A stretch of DNA of 64,000 bases from NCBI RefSeq assembly GCF_048771995.1, contig NC_133050.1, positions 5,406,501-5,470,500 on the forward strand, read 5' to 3'. Made by a program: the position numbers and the translations under genes. Source of the DNA: Taeniopygia guttata. Lineage: Eukaryota; Chordata; Aves; Passeriformes; Estrildidae. Below are positions 62,116-64,000 of the stretch, one piece after another. The notes under the pieces were generated by a model. It saw only the letters and a list, made by a program, of their open reading frames with translations. It was not told the DNA's origin and did not search any database. Position 1 is the stretch's first letter. Every line of letters begins with the position of its first letter.

Positions 62116-63515
62116 TTGGTTGCAGCCAAGGGGATGGGGCAGCCACAGCTTCTCTGGGTCCCTCTGCTCTGTCCCTCACACATCAGGTCCTTGTGTCCCA
62201 CTCATCCCTACACCACCAAAAGCAGTGTCCAGAGCAGAGCAGTGCAGGACTGAGCCCAGAGCCATGATGAAACACCCTCTTTTCAAGCTCTGAGAAGCTT
62301 CCAAAAGGATCTGGAACTGCAGAGAGAAAATCAATGCAAAGACCTGACAGCATCGCCTGCTTATTTGTGCCCAAAGTCCCTGTGCTGACAAGGTCTTCTC
62401 TGCACAGCAGAGCAAGGACCTGCTCTCTCAGAATCGCTCAGCATTCCCACAGGAGCCTGCCCAGACAGGCAGAGCCAGGACAGGAACACCTGGGAAAACC
62501 TGGCCCTCGCTTTGGCTGCTGGCCTGAGATTGAACTATTCGGAAAAGCAGGTCCCCACTGTCCCTGCTGTGCTTCTGGAGAGGCATCAGCCATCCCTGGA
62601 CTGGCATAAGCAAGTGCAAAACAGCTAAAAAAGCACCGAGATGTGCTCCTTAGACTTTTCCCAGCACGGTCTGGCACCCAGACTGCCGGGCTGTGCAGGA
62701 TGCAGGAGCAGCATTAGGATTGCAACACCTGCGTGGCTCAGGCTCCATCCCAGCCCGGCAGCAACTTCCACCACGAGCCTAAAATTAGCAGCGACAGGAA
62801 GAGCTCTGGAGCACGACAGGATGATTAGAGCCTCCCTGGAAAGGAGGCATCACCTGCAACGTAATGACTTTCCTCATCTCTGTCAAAATGTGCAACAACC
62901 CTTGTGGAATATGATGGGCAAAAGTGAGGCAGTGAGATAGGGGAAGGTGTTCTGCACAAAATTGGAGTGATAGCACTTATCCAGAAATAAAAAACAGGAT
63001 GCTGGCTCTCTGGACTACGCCCTGGACCTGCTGCATGACTTCAATCAAATTGCTTAGAAAGACACAAAAGACTTAAGGATCGTGCATGCCAACTCCACCC
63101 GAGATTTATAAACAGCAAGAAAACACCCAGATAAAAGGTAAAAAAATCTCTTTCACATGTATTTAACTGTATATGTTGTGTGAATAATCAGTGTCACTCT
63201 TCTCCAGCACCAAATCCATGCTTCAAAACTCTTTGTTGGCCTTCTTTGGCTAAAAATAGTCAACACCACCCACATCCATGTTCCTGAAAGAATGGGATGT
63301 CATTGGGCATCACCCCTCCTATAAACTTGCCCTGTTTTCATTTAAAATAACTCATAACTAGAAAGAGCATTAAAAGTGGGTGCACTGAGCCTCCAAGTGG
63401 GAAGATGTGACTGTGCTGAGGGAGCTCGTGTGTAGCTCACGGAAATGCCAGTGCCACTCTTGTTGCACCTAGTACAAGCTGGTTTGACTCCATGACTCAC
63501 ATTCCTGTCTTGAAA
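62116..63515. other. Unique flank sequence
   Basis: There is no recognisable gene. It becomes AT-richer after 62950. Confidence 0.4.
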
Positions 63516-63519
63516 CTGG

Positions 63520-63785
63520 AAATCATAGAATCACAGAATCATGGGATGATTAGTGTTGGACACAACCTTAAAGTTCATCCAGTTCCATGGGCAGGGACAC
63601 CTCCTGCTATCCCAGGTTGCTCCAAGCCCTGTCCAACCTGGCCTTGAACACTTCCAGGGATGGGGCAGCCACAGCTGCTCTGGGCACCCTGTGCCAGTGT
63701 CTCACCTCCCTCACAGGGAAGAATTTCCTCCTAATACCTAATGTAAACCTCCCCTCTTTTTGAAGAAATTTCCCTTTGTCCTCGG
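63520..63785 (-). mobile_element. CR1 LINE 3' fragment with terminal octamers
   Basis: The minus-strand copy begins with intact terminal octamers (ATCATAGAATCACAGAATCA as read on +), then CAGGTTGCTCCAAGCCCTGT, GGCCTTGAACACTTCCAGGG and CTCCCTCACAGGGAAGAATT. It is the best preserved 3' end in the window and so among the younger copies. Confidence 0.92.
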
Positions 63786-64000
63786 AACATGGCCCGTCCC
63801 TCTCTCTCTCAGGTAGCCCCGTACAGAGAGGGTTCATTTGTCAGGATAACAGGAGAGAGGCGAGTCCCTTGGATGAAGAAGTGTTTCCCTTCCAGATCTC
63901 CTGGACAGAAATATGTGCCCATGCGCTGCACAGCTTGACAAGGAACGTGCAGCGAATCCAACACATCCTGGACGTGTTGGATTTGCTGGGCACACATGGA
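63786..64000. other. Unassigned terminal segment with a hairpin
   Basis: The sequence after the CR1 copy is not recognised. It contains a perfect 10-bp inverted repeat, AATCCAACAC at 63955-63964 and GTGTTGGATT at 63974-63983, with a 9-base loop. The segment runs off the right edge. Confidence 0.4.

Noticed and set aside
45846-64000. MEX3A or another coding gene upstream of LMNA
   Set aside because: I looked for KH-domain and other conserved coding blocks on both strands and found none; open frames are short or repeat-borne.

Overview
This window is vertebrate nuclear DNA from a bird. Three single-copy genes with full exon-intron structure lie head to tail on the minus strand, and truncated CR1 LINE 3' ends (the typical avian repeat) are scattered between and inside them. 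The wording of the CR1 copies and the very high GC and minisatellite content suggest a microchromosome of a neoavian bird, probably a passerine; the species cannot be fixed from sequence alone.

Read leftwards in transcription order, the genes are LMNA (start codon 45734, stop 25125, 12 exons, 654-residue prelamin A), SEMA4A (start 18068, stop 13156, 14 coding exons, 753 residues) and SLC25A44 (start 6251, stop 3024, 3 coding exons plus a non-coding first exon, 313 residues). This is the order found in mammals (LMNA-SEMA4A-SLC25A44-PMF1), so PMF1 is expected just beyond the left edge. Every coding exon was placed by hand from splice signals and reading phase, and the phases close exactly for all three genes. 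They do not form an operon-like unit: one encodes a nuclear lamina filament, one a membrane semaphorin and one a mitochondrial carrier.

Layout: 1-190, GC-rich purine array; about 300-3023, SLC25A44 3' UTR and AT-rich flank; 3024-11740, SLC25A44 with two GC-rich arrays in intron 1 and a CpG-island promoter; 12005-12592, a 20-bp array carrying about a dozen CACGTG E-boxes just upstream of that promoter; 12.6-20.8 kb, SEMA4A and its putative CpG-island first exon; 20.9-23.8 kb, intergenic; 23.8-45.8 kb, LMNA with a 15-kb first intron; 45.8-64 kb, LMNA upstream flank without a recognisable coding exon but with five tandem arrays and several CR1 fragments.

No new gene system was found. The unusual content is the number of tandem arrays (at least 14), several with a 19-20 bp period and with C on the + strand, so that the RNA-like strand of the leftward genes is G-rich. 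One array (48.6-49.2 kb) shows a clear pattern of CpG decay, and the E-box array near the SLC25A44 promoter could be regulatory. Long open frames in these arrays arise because the units lack stop codons; they are not genes.
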